In this document: in pieces, positions 8,251 to 17,740 of the stretch
Layout of the letters: each line of letters begins with the position of its first letter
How positions within the stretch are numbered: the first letter of the stretch is position 1
NCBI RefSeq assembly: GCF_000711735.1
Contig: NZ_JONL01000002.1
Span: 434,001-498,000, forward strand
From: Maridesulfovibrio frigidus DSM 17176
GTDB taxonomy: Bacteria; Desulfobacterota; Desulfovibrionia; Desulfovibrionales; Desulfovibrionaceae
DNA length: 64,000 bases
Direction of reading: 5' to 3'
The notes under the pieces: generated by a model
What the model saw: only the letters and a program-made list of their open reading frames with translations
What the model was told of the DNA's origin: nothing
The model's database searches: none
Program-made: the position numbers and the translations under genes

Positions 8251-9528
8251 ATGTCTAATCTCGTAGCCCCTCACGGTGGTAAAGGTCTCGTATGTGCACT
8301 TCTCGAAGGCGCAGAACTAGCAGCAGAACAGAAGAAAGCTGCAGGACTCAAGCAGATTGAAATTTCCCCACGTGCTAAGGGCGACCTTATCATGATGGGT
8401 TGTGGTGGTTTTTCTCCACTCACAGGATTCATGAAAAAAGCTGACTGGAAAGGCGTTTGTGAAAGCTTTCTGATGGCAGACGGCACATTCTGGCCAGTTC
8501 CTGTTACTCTAGACATGGACGAAGAAGTCAAAGTTGGCGAAGAGCTTGCTCTCGTAAACGACGGCGAAGTATACGCAACCATGACTGTTGAAGAAGTCTA
8601 CGAAATGACTGACGCTGACAAGAAATGGGAATGTGAGAAAGTATTCAAAGGCGAAGGCGAAGAGTCTGCTGATGATTGTTTCTGGAAGATCGCTATGGAA
8701 GATCATCCTGGCGTTCAGATGGTTATGGGACAGAAAAAATTCAACGTTGCTGGTCCTGTTAAAGTTCTCTCCGAAGGTGAGTACCCAGAACAGTACAAAG
8801 GCGTTTACCTCCGTCCTGCTGAAACACGTGCAGCTTTCGAAGAAAAGGGCTGGTCCACAGTTTCCGCTCTTCAGCTTCGTAACCCAATGCATCGTTCACA
8901 CGAATTCCTCGCTAAGATTTCTATCGAAGTCTGCGACGGTTGCTTGATCCACTCCCTAATCGGAAACCTCAAGCCAGGAGACATTCCTGCAGACGTTCGT
9001 GTTAAAGCAATCGAAACTCTTGTTGACGATTACTTCGTAAAAGACAACGTAATTCAGGCTGGTTACCCACTTGACATGCGTTACGCTGGCCCACGTGAAG
9101 GACTCCTCCACGCGACTTTCCGCCAGAACTACGGCGTTAACAGAATGTTGATCGGTCGTGACCACGCTGGTGTTGGTGATTTCTACGGTCTATTTGAAGC
9201 TCAGGAAATTTTCGACAAAATTCCTTACGCAACAGAAGCTTGCCCAGAGCCTGGTAAAGCACTTCTTTGTGAGCCAATGAAAATTGACTGGACTTTCTAC
9301 TGTTACAAATGTGACGGCATGGCTTCTCTCCGCACTTGCCCACATAACAAAGAAGAACGCGTTATTCTTTCCGGAACTAAACTCCGTAAAGCTCTTTCAG
9401 ACGGCGCAGAAGTTGTTGACCATTTCGGTCGCGACGAAGTTCTCGTTGTTCTCCGTGCTTACTACGAAGGTTTGACTGAGAAAGTAGAAGTTAAAATGCA
9501 GAATGCAGCTTCCGGCGATTCTATGTAA
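8251..9528 (+). CDS. sat: Sulfate adenylyltransferase (ATP sulfurylase)
   Basis: Sat makes APS and pyrophosphate from ATP and sulfate, the activating first step of sulfate respiration, in the cytoplasm. The start at 8251 is chosen for its TAAGGAG site seven bases upstream; an in-frame ATG at 8218 has none. The product is 425 residues, the size of the bacterial single-domain enzyme. Motifs are [12 protein letters not shown] near residue 207 (the QxRNxxHxxH nucleotide site) and [14 protein letters not shown] near 300. A cysteine set CYKC...TCPH near 350 fits the zinc site of Desulfovibrio enzymes. It is divergent from aprBA-qmoABC and ends at its own strong terminator. Confidence 0.99.
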   Translation: MSNLVAPHGGKGLVCALLEGAELAAEQKKAAGLKQIEISPRAKGDLIMMGCGGFSPLTGFMKKADWKGVCESFLMADGTFWPVPVTLDMDEEVKVGEELALVNDGEVYATMTVEEVYEMTDADKKWECEKVFKGEGEESADDCFWKIAMEDHPGVQMVMGQKKFNVAGPVKVLSEGEYPEQYKGVYLRPAETRAAFEEKGWSTVSALQLRNPMHRSHEFLAKISIEVCDGCLIHSLIGNLKPGDIPADVRVKAIETLVDDYFVKDNVIQAGYPLDMRYAGPREGLLHATFRQNYGVNRMLIGRDHAGVGDFYGLFEAQEIFDKIPYATEACPEPGKALLCEPMKIDWTFYCYKCDGMASLRTCPHNKEERVILSGTKLRKALSDGAEVVDHFGRDEVLVVLRAYYEGLTEKVEVKMQNAASGDSM

Positions 9529-9557
9529 TTAAGTAGTTCTACTACTTGCTTTTACAG

Positions 9558-9593
9558 AGGGGGGAGGCGATTATCGCTTCCCCCCTTTTTTTA
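9558..9593 (+). terminator. Rho-independent terminator of sat
   Basis: GGGGGGAGGCGA, loop TTAT, TCGCTTCCCCCC, then TTTTTTT. A strong GC-rich stem with a long T-run about 30 bases past the sat stop. Confidence 0.95.
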
Positions 9594-9709
9594 TTATATT
9601 TTTCAGCTAGATAAATGCGGCAACCACTCCCTCACCTTTGGGGCTTGCTCATCGGCTGATTTCAGGCTAGAAAGGCGTTCTTCCCTATATCACTCATCAG
9701 GAACAAAAA

Positions 9710-11368
9710 ATGCCCAATTACAAAAATTTCGAAGAATCCGATAGACCCCGTAGAGACGCTCCTCGTAAGCCGTCACTACTTCACGAAATTAGAGATTTAG
9801 ATGAACGCCTAATTTCTATGATTTCACGCAGAAACCAACTTATGGGTAAAGCTGCATCCAAACGTAAAGAGAAAGGTTTGCCACTGGCTGACCCAGATCA
9901 GGAAAGACGTATCTTTGAGATATGGACTACTAAGTCCGCCGACGAAAAATTTAATTTAAAAGCTGCGCGTAGAGTTTTCGAACAACTCAACACCCTTGCA
10001 TATACTTGTGTATCCCATCCGGAGAACCGCAATCTTCCTTCATACTCACTTTCTCCAGCAAGACGCCCAGTAAAAGTTACCATCGACGGACCTTGTTCAT
10101 TATTCCAGTCACAGCTTTGGATGGCTCTGGCCGCAATGTGTTCAGCCGACGCCAAAATGGCTCCGCTATCAGTGAATGACCAGCTCACTTCACTAGCTAA
10201 AGCTTTCAATCAGGCGGGCGCGCATCTTTCATGGGAAGGCGATACTATTGAGTCCCGCGCAGGTGAAGGTGTTTCCTTCGAAGACAAACTAGTCTTCGCT
10301 GGCGACGACCCTATGACCATGTATCTTGTTCTTGCTTTCGGATTAAAAGATCCGGGCAAGTTCAAAATTGCTGGCGGCCCTGTCCTTAAACAGTATGATT
10401 CAAGAGTACTGACTCCTATACTTGATCCTCTCGGAGCAAGACTGAATACTCTCGATCTTCAGAGCCACGGCCTTCCAGCAAGACTTGAATGTGGCGGTAA
10501 TCTCGCGACTTCAGTTACTATGCTAGAAGATTCCCCATCAAAATTTGCAGCGGCACTAACTCTCGCTGGATGGACATACCCTAAAGGTTTGACAATCAAG
10601 TTTGAGGAAGACTGGGCCGGCATTTCTGATATCAAAGATGCTGTCGAAGTTCTAAGTGCATGCGGAATCGAAGCAAACCTCAGCGAAACAGAGTGTGTTA
10701 TTCCCGCAACGGAAACATTCTCCTTCCCTGAAGAACCCAAAATTGCTTTAGACCCAGAACTTAGCGCAGCAATTTTATCCCTTCCTGCTTTTGCAGGTGG
10801 TAATGTTACCATTAAAGGTACATGGCCTACGAATTCACCAAAAGCGATTGATGCTCTCAAAATGCTTGATCTTGGTGGTGTTGACGTTAAGGTTACCGGC
10901 ACTGAAATCAGCTCCACCAAAGGTGCACAGCCAAAATCAGTTACTTTCGATCTTGATCAGGCTTCAGACCTGTTCCCAATCGGAATGGCTCTAGCCATTA
11001 ACTCCGACACACAATGTTCGCTCAATAACATTAAAAATGTTTCCCTTTTCGAGCAAGGAGTTGAACTTCTTGAGCGTCTAGGTCTTGAATACACCCGCAC
11101 AGATGACGGAATCAAAATAGCTCCAGGTAAAATCCAGTGGGATGAAGCATGGAATGCCCCAACTCCGTATTTCGGAATTGCCTTAGGCCTAATGGCTTAT
11201 ATTCGCCCCGGACTATCTATACAGAACCCCGGAGATTTAACTGATCTTTGGCCTAGATACTGGACTCTTTACAACAGCCTTCCAGAAATCGATGGTCTAA
11301 AAGACCCTCAAGTTAAGGATGTAGAAGATGAATCAAAATCAAAACGAAGAAGAATCAAAATCGATTAG
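9710..11368 (+). CDS. AroQ-type chorismate mutase domain fused to a degenerate EPSP-synthase-like domain
   Basis: A 552-residue two-domain protein. Residues about 22-100 resemble an AroQ chorismate mutase helical domain (RDLDERLISMISRRNQLMGKAASKR...GLPLADPDQERRIFEIW). From about 118 to the end it has the repeat pattern of EPSP synthase (AroA). The AroA catalytic signatures are lost: the lysine of PGxKSxSxR is replaced (VTIDGPCSLFQSQ near 122), the arginine of GTAMR is absent (DDPMTMYLV), and the RxKExDR segment reads NVSLFEQG. The domain is therefore probably inactive or changed in function. Annotation pipelines may call it aroA. Whether the mutase half is active is not settled. It overlaps the next small gene. 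Confidence 0.75.
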   Translation: MPNYKNFEESDRPRRDAPRKPSLLHEIRDLDERLISMISRRNQLMGKAASKRKEKGLPLADPDQERRIFEIWTTKSADEKFNLKAARRVFEQLNTLAYTCVSHPENRNLPSYSLSPARRPVKVTIDGPCSLFQSQLWMALAAMCSADAKMAPLSVNDQLTSLAKAFNQAGAHLSWEGDTIESRAGEGVSFEDKLVFAGDDPMTMYLVLAFGLKDPGKFKIAGGPVLKQYDSRVLTPILDPLGARLNTLDLQSHGLPARLECGGNLATSVTMLEDSPSKFAAALTLAGWTYPKGLTIKFEEDWAGISDIKDAVEVLSACGIEANLSETECVIPATETFSFPEEPKIALDPELSAAILSLPAFAGGNVTIKGTWPTNSPKAIDALKMLDLGGVDVKVTGTEISSTKGAQPKSVTFDLDQASDLFPIGMALAINSDTQCSLNNIKNVSLFEQGVELLERLGLEYTRTDDGIKIAPGKIQWDEAWNAPTPYFGIALGLMAYIRPGLSIQNPGDLTDLWPRYWTLYNSLPEIDGLKDPQVKDVEDESKSKRRRIKID

Positions 11369-11585
11369 TATTCCTGAAATAGAAGAAGCCATCCAGGGCT
11401 TTAAAAAAGAATACGAAATATGCACTGAGCGCATAAAAACGCTTATTCAAACTGAAGACCATGCCAAAGGGATCTTCTTTGCCAATGAGATCTTCGAAAG
11501 CCAGCGTGATAAACTTCGCTTAGAAGTTGAAATTGACTCACGCCGCAAAAAAATTAATCGGATAAATCTCGGAATGACTGAGTAG
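11328..11585 (+). CDS. Small charged protein overlapping the end of the CM-EPSPS-like gene
   Basis: An 85-residue product of unknown function, rich in Glu, Lys and Gln and predicted largely helical (IPEIEEAIQGFKKEYEICTERIKTLIQ). The C-terminal half, RDKLRLEVEIDSRRKKINRI, could form a coiled coil. It starts inside the last 41 bases of the previous gene in another frame, with AAGGA about 12 bases upstream, so translational coupling is likely. It has no domain I recognise. It is called because it is the only frame filling the gap before the aconitase gene and has a plausible ribosome site. Confidence 0.55.
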   Translation: MNQNQNEEESKSISIPEIEEAIQGFKKEYEICTERIKTLIQTEDHAKGIFFANEIFESQRDKLRLEVEIDSRRKKINRINLGMTE

Positions 11586-11658
11586 GAATCCACAACCAAA
11601 AATTGGACAGGACCTTTATTTTTATTTGCAATTAAGCAGAAGCAACATAGGAGGCATC

Positions 11659-13578
11659 ATGGGTTTAAATATTACTGAGAAAATCATCTCAAATCATCTG
11701 GTCAGCGGAAAAATGGAAGCAGGGACTGAAATCGGCCTGCGAATAGACCAGACTCTAACCCAGGATGCCACTGGCACAATGGCTTATCTGCAATTTGAAG
11801 CAATGGGCCTAGATAGAGTTCAGACTGAACTTTCTGTAAGTTATGTTGACCACAACACCTTGCAGATGGGATTCCGTAACCCGGATGATCATCAGTACCT
11901 GAGAACTGTTGCCGCTAAGTACGGCGTTGTTTTCTCTCCAGCTGGAACGGGTATATGTCACCAGCTGCACCTTGAGAACTTCGCTAAACCGGGCGCAACT
12001 CTAATCGGATCAGACAGTCATACTCCTACAGCTGGTGGACTTGGTTCATTAGCTATGGGTGCGGGTGGACTTTCCGTAGCTCTTGCTATGGCAGGACAGC
12101 CTTACTCTATTCCAATGCCAAAGGTTGTTAAAGTTGAACTGACGGGAGCACTTACCGGATGGGCAACTTCTAAAGATATCATCCTGCACTTACTTGGAAT
12201 GCTCACAGTTAAAGGCGGAGTTGGTAAAGTTTTCGAATTCGGCGGAGAAGGAGTAAATACTCTTACTGTTCCTGAACGCGCTGTTATCACTAATATGGGA
12301 GCTGAGCTTGGAGCTACAACTTCACTCTTCCCAAGTGACAAGCAGACTGAGGAATTCCTTAAAGCAATGGGCCGCGTAGAAGATTACTCTGAGCTTATCG
12401 CTGATGCTGACGCAACTTACTCTGAAACAGTTGTAATCAACTTATCAGAACTTGAGCCACTTGTTGCACAGCCTCACATGCCTGACCGCGTTGTATCTGT
12501 TAAATCTCTCGCCGGTCTTAAAGTAAGCCAGTCTGCAATCGGTTCCTGTACGAACTCTTCATATTCAGACCTTAAGACAACAGCACTCATCCTTACTGAC
12601 ACCCAGCTTCCTGAAGGCGTAGATCTCATGATCTCCCCCGGCTCTAAGCAGGTTTTAAAGATGCTTGCGACTGAAGGTCTTATCGGTCCTATATTAGATT
12701 CAGGAGCTAGACTCCTCGAATGTACTTGTGGTCCTTGTATCGGTATGGGCGGTTCTCCTGTATCAGCCGGAGTCAGCGTTAGAACTTTCAACCGCAACTT
12801 CGAAGGACGCAGCGGAACTCAGGATGCTCAAGTTTATCTTGCAAGCCCTCAGACTGCTGCAAAGCTCGCACTTGCTGGTGAATTTACCGACCCTGCAACA
12901 TGGGGAACACCTCCTGCAAAGATCGATTTCCCAGCTGAAATTCCTTCTATCCGTCACCTTTTCATCTTCCCGGCTGAAAATGGTGAAAATGTTGAGCTTG
13001 TTCGTGGCCCGAATATCGTGCCACTCGAATCTTTCACAGCACTGCCTAAAGTGATCACTTCTGAAGTCCGCCTCAAAGTTGGCGACGACATCACCACGGA
13101 TCACATTCTCCCTGCAGGAGCTGCGATTACTGCTCTTCGTTCCAATATCCCAGCTATCAGTGAGTACATTTTCAGCCGTGTTGACGAAAACTTTGTCAGC
13201 CGCATGAAAAGTTCTGATAATGGAATTATCCTCGGCGGGGAAAACTACGGACAGGGCTCAAGCCGCGAACACGCTGCTCTCGGACCTCGTCACTTGGGAG
13301 TTGTAGCTGTTATTGTTAAGTCTCTAGCTCGCATCCACAGAGCAAATCTTATCAATTTCGGTATTCTACCCCTTGTACTATCTTCCAAGAGCGATTACGA
13401 CAAGCTATCCGAAGGAAGCGGGCTTACCTTGGACACAACATCTTTGACCCCCGGCGGAGTGGCAGAAATGACTGCAACTGACGGAACAAAGATCAAGGTT
13501 GCAAACGACCTTTCCGAAAAGGAACTAGCTATCATCCTAGCTGGCGGGCTGCTCAACTATGTTGGCGGCAAACTGTAA
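11659..13578 (+). CDS. Aconitate hydratase, compact bacterial type
   Basis: Aconitase interconverts citrate and isocitrate with a [4Fe-4S] cluster. Here it probably serves glutamate synthesis. The start at 11659 (MGLNITEKI) follows a TAGGAGG site; the frame extends to 11626 without one. The 639-residue length fits the short putative-aconitase branch, not AcnA (about 890) or AcnB. Cluster cysteines are in SCTNSS near residue 296 and CTCGPCIGMGG near 355. The swivel domain has LGGENYGQGSSREHAALGPRHLG near 525. Homoaconitase or isopropylmalate-isomerase relatives share the fold, but the joined large and small domains favour aconitase. A long stem-loop follows. Confidence 0.9.
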   Translation: MGLNITEKIISNHLVSGKMEAGTEIGLRIDQTLTQDATGTMAYLQFEAMGLDRVQTELSVSYVDHNTLQMGFRNPDDHQYLRTVAAKYGVVFSPAGTGICHQLHLENFAKPGATLIGSDSHTPTAGGLGSLAMGAGGLSVALAMAGQPYSIPMPKVVKVELTGALTGWATSKDIILHLLGMLTVKGGVGKVFEFGGEGVNTLTVPERAVITNMGAELGATTSLFPSDKQTEEFLKAMGRVEDYSELIADADATYSETVVINLSELEPLVAQPHMPDRVVSVKSLAGLKVSQSAIGSCTNSSYSDLKTTALILTDTQLPEGVDLMISPGSKQVLKMLATEGLIGPILDSGARLLECTCGPCIGMGGSPVSAGVSVRTFNRNFEGRSGTQDAQVYLASPQTAAKLALAGEFTDPATWGTPPAKIDFPAEIPSIRHLFIFPAENGENVELVRGPNIVPLESFTALPKVITSEVRLKVGDDITTDHILPAGAAITALRSNIPAISEYIFSRVDENFVSRMKSSDNGIILGGENYGQGSSREHAALGPRHLGVVAVIVKSLARIHRANLINFGILPLVLSSKSDYDKLSEGSGLTLDTTSLTPGGVAEMTATDGTKIKVANDLSEKELAIILAGGLLNYVGGKL

Positions 13579-13589
13579 ATAAGAATCAA

Positions 13590-13623
13590 AATATCAGCCG
13601 GATCCTTTGATCCGGCTGATATT
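13590..13623 (+). terminator. 15-bp perfect stem-loop after the aconitase gene
   Basis: AATATCAGCCGGATC, loop CTTT, GATCCGGCTGATATT. The stem is perfect but no T-run follows on the plus strand, so it may act as a processing or stabilising 3' hairpin as well as a weak terminator. Confidence 0.65.
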
Positions 13624-13685
13624 CCGTACCTGTATATAAACACTAAAGGCAGCAGTAAGCTGCACATTTGAGAATGGAGACGTTC

Positions 13686-15587
13686 ATGCTGGACATTATG
13701 CGCCAAAACGCACAAGGCTGGGGCATCAAAGTTTTATTCGGTATTATTATCCTGGTCTTCATCTTTGCCTTCGGCATGAGCGGATTTGACGGTAATACTG
13801 ATCCTGTTATCGCCTACGTAAACGAAGAGCCTATTCCAACTAAGGAATTCAGGCAGATTTACCGCCAGACAGCTGAGATCCTCAGAGAGCAGAACCCAAA
13901 CCTCGACACTGAGCAATTGCAGTCTCCTGATTTCAAAAAAGCAATCTTGAATCAGCTAATCAACTCAAAAATTCTTGAAGCTGAAGCAAGACGCCTTGGA
14001 ATTTCGATCTCTAATAGCGAACTGTACTTCGAGATCAGTCGCATTCCTGCTTTTGCCAACACAGAAGGTAAATTCGATAATTCACTTTACCAAAGATATT
14101 TACAGGGCAGACAGATGTCAGCCGCTACCTTTGAAAAAGATATGCGCAACAGCAATCTTATTCAGAAAATTCAGGAATACGTAACAATCCCTGTACGTCC
14201 TACTGAATCTCAGGCTCGGGAACTTTTCAACTGGGCTGGCGAGAAAGCACAGATCGACTACTATTATGTATCCGGTGCTGACTTTATTGACCAAGCAAAG
14301 GTTGAAGATAAAGCTGTTGAGGAATACTACAAAGCTAATCCTCAAAGCTTCACCATTCCCGGTCGTAGTATAATTGAGTACATTTCTTTTACTCCTGACG
14401 AGCTTTCTGTTTATGAAAATGTCAGCCCAGAAGAAATCAAATCCTACTACGAAGCAAACAAAGATCAGTTTAAACAGGATGATCAGGTTAATGCCCGTCA
14501 CATCCTTCTTTTAGTTGATGAAAATGCATCCGATGCTGACATCGCTAAAGCTGAAAAAAGCATAAAAAAAATCTACGCCAAAGCGAAAGCTGGTGAAGAC
14601 TTTAGCAAACTCGCTAGCAAATATTCAGAAGGACCAAGCAAGACAAAAGGCGGAGAGCTAGGATGGTTCAGCCGCGGTGCAATGGTTAAACCTTTTGAAG
14701 ACGCTGCATTCGGCTTGAAGAAAGGCCAGATCAGTGAGCCTGTCCGCACTCGCTTCGGATTCCATATCATCAAAGCTGAAGATGTACGCAAAGCTGGTGA
14801 GCAGAAGCTTGAACAAGTCGAAACAGATGTTAAAAACATCATTGCGAATGAAAAAGCTGCTGATTCTATCACTGCAAAACTTGACCACGCTATTGACCTC
14901 GTTTCATCAGAAATGAAACTTGAACAGGTCGGTGTAGAACTTGAAGTTGCGGTTAAGAAAAGTGAGCAGGCAACTATTGAAAACTTAACTAGAGCGTTCG
15001 GCATGAAAGAAGATGCAGCCAGAACAATTCTCAGCCTTGCTAAAGGAGCCACTACAGAGATGCCAATAGCTGTAGATAATGGGTACCTTATCGCTCAGAA
15101 AGTTCAGGATGTTCCATCCTCTGTCAGCCCGCTCGAAGATGTTCAGAAAGATATTAAAGAATTCCTTGCTCAGCAGCAGGCTATGAACTTAGCTAAAGCA
15201 AAAGCAACCATCATCATGGGTAAGCTTGTAACTCCTGCAACAGCCGAGCAGGAACTTAAGTCTATCAAGAAAGACCTTAAAACATCCGAAGCTTTCGGCA
15301 GAGACGGATTCATAGCGGGACTCGGAATGAACCCTAAACTAGCTGAAGTCGCTTTTGCAGCTTCTAAAGATGCATGGCTGACTCAAACATTTGAGCTTCC
15401 TGGTGGGTTCATCGTTGCAAGACTAGATGAACGCATGCCTCCAAGCGACGAACTATGGGAAAGCCAGAAACAAGCAATCCTCAGCAGCATGGAACGCCAG
15501 CAAGCTAACGAAGTTATTAATTCGTTCGTAGCTGAATTGCGCGCACGAGCTAAGGTTGAAGTTGTTCGCCCGGACTTACTGAATTAG
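13686..15587 (+). CDS. PpiD/SurA-type membrane-anchored peptidyl-prolyl isomerase
   Basis: A periplasmic folding factor anchored in the inner membrane, of the PpiD kind. The start at 13686 is chosen because GGAG lies six bases upstream; the TTG at 13668 and ATG at 13674 are poorer. The product is 633 residues. One membrane segment ([18 protein letters not shown]) lies at about 14-33. A SurA-N-like chaperone region follows, then a parvulin (PPIC) domain at about 268-365 with [29 protein letters not shown] and [11 protein letters not shown]. The long C-terminal region is helical. It has one parvulin domain, as PpiD does, not two as SurA. A terminator follows directly. Confidence 0.88.
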   Translation: MLDIMRQNAQGWGIKVLFGIIILVFIFAFGMSGFDGNTDPVIAYVNEEPIPTKEFRQIYRQTAEILREQNPNLDTEQLQSPDFKKAILNQLINSKILEAEARRLGISISNSELYFEISRIPAFANTEGKFDNSLYQRYLQGRQMSAATFEKDMRNSNLIQKIQEYVTIPVRPTESQARELFNWAGEKAQIDYYYVSGADFIDQAKVEDKAVEEYYKANPQSFTIPGRSIIEYISFTPDELSVYENVSPEEIKSYYEANKDQFKQDDQVNARHILLLVDENASDADIAKAEKSIKKIYAKAKAGEDFSKLASKYSEGPSKTKGGELGWFSRGAMVKPFEDAAFGLKKGQISEPVRTRFGFHIIKAEDVRKAGEQKLEQVETDVKNIIANEKAADSITAKLDHAIDLVSSEMKLEQVGVELEVAVKKSEQATIENLTRAFGMKEDAARTILSLAKGATTEMPIAVDNGYLIAQKVQDVPSSVSPLEDVQKDIKEFLAQQQAMNLAKAKATIIMGKLVTPATAEQELKSIKKDLKTSEAFGRDGFIAGLGMNPKLAEVAFAASKDAWLTQTFELPGGFIVARLDERMPPSDELWESQKQAILSSMERQQANEVINSFVAELRARAKVEVVRPDLLN

Positions 15588-15607
15588 ACTAGTATACATA
15601 CTTAGTT

Positions 15608-15644
15608 AAAAGGTCTGTTCTTTCGGGAACAGGCCTTTTTTTTT
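15608..15644 (+). terminator. Rho-independent terminator of the PpiD-like gene
   Basis: AAAAGGTCTGTTC, loop TTTCGG, then GAACAGGCCTTTT and a run of T. One T-G wobble sits in the stem. Confidence 0.93.
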
Positions 15645-15737
15645 GAGCAACATCTCTCTTGCAGATGATTAGCCAAGAGCGTAACTATCAAGCTCATCAA
15701 GTTACTTAATCGAGAATAAAAAAGTTAGAGGTAATAT

Positions 15738-16922
15738 ATGCTACCCATTCCAGAAGGTTTTAAATTCGCCAGCATCGAAGCAGGATTCAAATATAGTGGC
15801 AGAGACGACTTAACAATTATTCTAAGTGACACGCCGGCGGCAGGAGCCGGAGTCTTCACCAAAAACAAATTTCAAGCGGCACCTGTGACTGTCTGTAAAG
15901 AGACTTTGCAGATCTCTCCATATGTGCGCGGCACTCTGATCAATGCCGGACAGGCTAATGCCTGTACAGGGCAGGAAGGAATTGAGGACTGCCACGCAAC
16001 TCTCGCTCTGGTCAGCAAAGAACTGGGCCTTAACCCATCAGACCTGCTACCTGCGTCAACAGGCGTAATTGGTCCGCGCTATGATATGGATAAGTGGAAA
16101 CAAGCCGCCCCACTCTTAGCTGCTAAGCTTGGAGAGTCCACGCCAGTGCAAGCTGCAAAAGCAATTATGACAACCGATGAATTCCCAAAACTAGCTTGGG
16201 GATCAGCAGAATCCAGTTCCGGCACTGCCAAAATACTAGGCATGAGCAAAGGAGCTGGCATGATATCACCAGACATGGCTACCATGCTCGGTTTTGTTAT
16301 CTGCGACGCGGAAGTTGATCCGACTTGGTGGCAGGAAGCACTGCGCAGGTGTACCGACAAGTCTTTTAATTGCATCACCGTAGACGGCGACACCAGTACA
16401 AATGACACTGTTCTCGCATTCGCTAATGGAGCTTCCAAGTTCAAGGCGGATTCTCCTGAAACACGAGATGCTCTTGAATCTGTATTGCTGGATGTCTGTC
16501 AGTCACTTGCATATATGATAGTACAAGACGCTGAAGGCGGTACCAAAGTAATGTCCATAAAAGTTTTCGGAGCGCCAAGCGATGAGGATGCAAACCTCGT
16601 AGCACGTGCTGTCGGAAATTCCCCGCTCGTTAAAACCGCTCTATTCGGAGAAGACCCGAATTGGGGCAGAATAGTAGCAGCGGCTGGACGCAGCGGAGCT
16701 GAGTTTGACGAAAATCTGCTTACCCTCAGCTTCGGAAAAATTACAGTTTTTGAAAAAGGTAAGCCAGTTGAAGGAGATATGGACGCGCTGCTTGACCCCA
16801 TAATGCGTAAGCAAGATATTGAAGTCCTTATAAACCTCGGCGAGGGTACCGGCACTGCGCTTCTTATGGCATCTGACCTTACCCGCGACTACATCAGCAT
16901 TAACGCAGATTACCGCTCTTAA
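15738..16922 (+). CDS. argJ: Bifunctional ornithine acetyltransferase/N-acetylglutamate synthase
   Basis: ArgJ transfers acetyl from N-acetylornithine to glutamate and, in bifunctional forms, also makes N-acetylglutamate from acetyl-CoA. It acts in the arginine pathway. The product is 394 residues, normal for the family. The autoprocessing site is KGAGMISPDMATMLGF: cleavage before the Thr of ATML gives alpha and beta chains. Other conserved parts are AGVFTKNKFQAAPV, NAGQANACTG and GEDPNWGRIVAAAGRSG. The AGAGG site supports the start. It has its own terminator, so it looks monocistronic. Confidence 0.97.
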   Translation: MLPIPEGFKFASIEAGFKYSGRDDLTIILSDTPAAGAGVFTKNKFQAAPVTVCKETLQISPYVRGTLINAGQANACTGQEGIEDCHATLALVSKELGLNPSDLLPASTGVIGPRYDMDKWKQAAPLLAAKLGESTPVQAAKAIMTTDEFPKLAWGSAESSSGTAKILGMSKGAGMISPDMATMLGFVICDAEVDPTWWQEALRRCTDKSFNCITVDGDTSTNDTVLAFANGASKFKADSPETRDALESVLLDVCQSLAYMIVQDAEGGTKVMSIKVFGAPSDEDANLVARAVGNSPLVKTALFGEDPNWGRIVAAAGRSGAEFDENLLTLSFGKITVFEKGKPVEGDMDALLDPIMRKQDIEVLINLGEGTGTALLMASDLTRDYISINADYRS

Positions 16923-16938
16923 TTTTAGTAAATTTATT

Positions 16939-16970
16939 AAGTCAGCCTTGTAATGCAGGGCTGACTTTTT
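16939..16970 (+). terminator. Terminator after argJ
   Basis: AAGTCAGCC and GGCTGACTT separated by an 11-base loop, then TTT. It ends about 17 bases before the next start, so the following gene needs some read-through or a promoter inside argJ. Confidence 0.8.
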
Positions 16971-16986
16971 CAATGGGATAATCATA

Positions 16987-17598
16987 ATGAAAAATCTTAA
17001 GAATCGCGACAAAATGACAAGGCTCGCAGACTTCCTCAATGAAGTAGGTATGCTCAGAAAAACACCGCGCACCGGCTATCAATTCCTTGGAACAGGGACC
17101 GAGTCCGTCGCAGACCATTCATACAGAGTCGCGGTTCTCGGATATGTACTTGCAGACATGGCAGACGCGGATATGGCTCAAACCGTATTCATGTGCCTTT
17201 TTCACGATCTGCACGAAGCCCGCACTGGTGATTTCAATTACGTGAACAAAATTTATAATAATTGTGATCGTGATAAAGCGTTGCAACACACCCTTGGTGG
17301 CACGGGCCTTGAAGATAAAATCATGCCGCATTGGGAAGAGCTTGAAAAATGCGAAACAAAAGAAGCGAAGTTAGCTCAAGATGCAGATCAAATAGACTTC
17401 ATTTTAAATCTTAAAGAAGAACAAGACATGGGTAATCCGTATGCGGAATCATGGCTTAAATCTGCTCTTGAACGCCTTCGTACTGACGAGGGCAAGAAAC
17501 TGGCTGAAACTATTTCTAAAACTGATCATAAAGAATGGTGGCACCTCGGTCCGGCTCAAAGCTGGTGGGAAAACAAGAGCGGCCCAGAGGGTGAATAA
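16987..17598 (+). CDS. HD-domain phosphohydrolase (YfbR/HDDC-like)
   Basis: A 203-residue metal-dependent phosphohydrolase of the HD superfamily, closest in pattern to the YfbR/HDDC group of 5'-deoxynucleotidases. Metal ligands are visible: ADHSYRVAVLGY near residue 41, LFHDLHEARTGD near 71 (the HD pair plus the HDxxE extension) and QDADQIDF near 132. The C-terminal tail has a Trp-rich KEWWHLGPAQSWWENKSG. The substrate is inferred only from family. It stands alone between argJ and the mla operon. Confidence 0.82.
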   Translation: MKNLKNRDKMTRLADFLNEVGMLRKTPRTGYQFLGTGTESVADHSYRVAVLGYVLADMADADMAQTVFMCLFHDLHEARTGDFNYVNKIYNNCDRDKALQHTLGGTGLEDKIMPHWEELEKCETKEAKLAQDADQIDFILNLKEEQDMGNPYAESWLKSALERLRTDEGKKLAETISKTDHKEWWHLGPAQSWWENKSGPEGE

Positions 17599-17740
17599 AA
17601 TCTCATAAAATTAGAGCTTTCCCTTAAGCTGCTCCTTTTATTTCCTAGACCATTATGCTAAGAAGATTACTTGATCTTAGCGGACGTTGGTTCACAAATC
17701 AGTTTAACATTATTTTTACAATAAAAACATATAGATATAA

